NCBI RefSeq assembly: GCF_009659375.1
Contig: NZ_WJQT01000008.1
Coordinates: 1-64,000, forward strand
Reading direction: 5' to 3'
DNA length: 64,000 nt
Source of the DNA: Fundicoccus ignavus
GTDB lineage: Bacteria; Bacillota; Bacilli; Lactobacillales; Aerococcaceae
Numbering within the stretch: position 1 is the stretch's first letter; every line of letters begins with the position of its first letter. The notes under the pieces are model-generated. The model worked only from the letters and a program-made list of their open reading frames with translations, was not told the DNA's origin and ran no database searches. This document shows, piece after piece, positions 63,762-64,000 of this stretch. The position numbers were made by a program, and so were the translations under genes.

Positions 63762-64000
63762 TGAAGTTTCTCTGGCAACAAATTTTAGGCTTTTTATTAG
63801 TGATCATCACAGCCTTAGCGATTAGTGCTTACCGAATTTCAAATTATATGACAACGGAGATTTTCAAAGAGCGTGAAGCGCAATTGTTGCAATATGGAAA
63901 TAATATAGTATCGAATAATTTTACACGTCCAGACTTAGTGCGGGCGTCTCAACTGCTTGAAAGTGAAAATATTGTCATTCAAGTCTACTTGGATGATGGG
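63761..64000 (+). CDS. Sensor histidine kinase, N-terminal part (runs off the window)
   Basis: The first 80 codons are visible. They encode a short cytoplasmic start, one membrane helix (about residues 8-24, ILGFLLVIITALAISAY) and the beginning of an extracellular sensor domain. The overlap with the response regulator gene identifies it as the partner kinase. The catalytic domains lie beyond position 64000. Confidence 0.85.
   Translation, partial: MKFLWQQILGFLLVIITALAISAYRISNYMTTEIFKEREAQLLQYGNNIVSNNFTRPDLVRASQLLESENIVIQVYLDDG

Noticed and set aside
1-64000. tRNA, rRNA, transposase or integrase genes
   Set aside because: I looked through all gene-free stretches on both strands and found no cloverleaf with CCA-end, no ribosomal RNA sequence and no transposase frame. 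The elements A and B have no coding capacity.

Overview
The window looks like a chromosomal segment of a low-GC Gram-positive coccus or rod of the order Lactobacillales; Aerococcaceae or Carnobacteriaceae are my best guess, from gene content and protein similarity recalled from memory. Supporting signs are AT-rich codon use, strong AGGAGG ribosome binding sites, an AdcC-type zinc ATPase, HPr kinase, long-form HPF, ComFA/ComFC, a yvlB/pspC/yvlD envelope-stress set and the absence of sporulation genes. Almost all genes run on the plus strand. I see no rRNA, tRNA, CRISPR array, prophage or transposase gene.

Layout. 0.1-1.6 kb: zinc uptake genes adcC-adcB. 2.0-4.7 kb: two exported proteins, one with eight LysM repeats. 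5.0-6.6 kb (minus): membrane protein plus GntR regulator. 6.8-8.0 kb: a mannitol locus reduced by deletions to mtlA and mtlD remnants. 8.2-11.6 kb: purR, glmU, prs. 12.3-16.0 kb: a sugar-phosphate transferase and two paralogous exported proteins. 16.3-19.7 kb: pncB, nadE and a TagO/WecA-type transferase. 20.4-24.0 kb: two DegV proteins, YigZ and a nucleoside hydrolase. 24.8-28.1 kb: a flavin operon (luciferase-like oxidoreductase, FMN reductase, 58-residue Cys-containing peptide) converging on an FAD-linked oxidase. 28.3-31.3 kb: comFA, comFC, hpf. 31.9-37.3 kb: secA, prfB (with programmed frameshift), ftsE, ftsX. 37.8-45.3 kb: phosphate regulon phoP-phoR, pstC-pstA-pstB-phoU and pstS. 45.6-48.4 kb: uvrA. 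49.1-51.9 kb: yvlB-pspC-pspC-yvlD. 52.4-56.3 kb: hprK-lgt-gpsA and trxB. 57.6-62.9 kb: phosphoglucomutase, rapZ-yvcK-whiA, ssb. 63.0-64.0 kb: a response regulator and the start of its kinase.

Three things stand out. First, the phosphate-binding protein PstS appears circularly permuted: the half that is normally C-terminal comes first, followed by an acidic linker and then the normally N-terminal half. It has its own promoter with four 11-bp-spaced TTTACA-type repeats, the same geometry as at pstC, so both are probably driven by the PhoP-PhoR pair encoded just upstream. Second, about thirteen copies of an imperfectly palindromic intergenic element (called element A here, about 200-310 bp) sit directly behind the intrinsic terminators of plus-strand genes. 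Their apical stems covary between copies. A second hairpin repeat (element B) is found only beside A elements and forms a tandem array with an exact 177-bp period between trxB and pgm. Third, the small peptide in the flavin operon has a charged N-terminal half and a Gly/Ser/Thr/Cys-rich C-terminal half and could be a modified-peptide precursor; that is an inference only.

Likely cooperation: PhoPR senses phosphate shortage and drives Pst uptake. GlmU, phosphoglucomutase, the TagO/WecA-type enzyme, RapZ and YvcK bear on cell-wall precursor supply. FtsEX, the LysM protein and the yvl set act at the envelope, with candidate WalR boxes before lysM and ftsE. HprK and YvcK link to carbon control.
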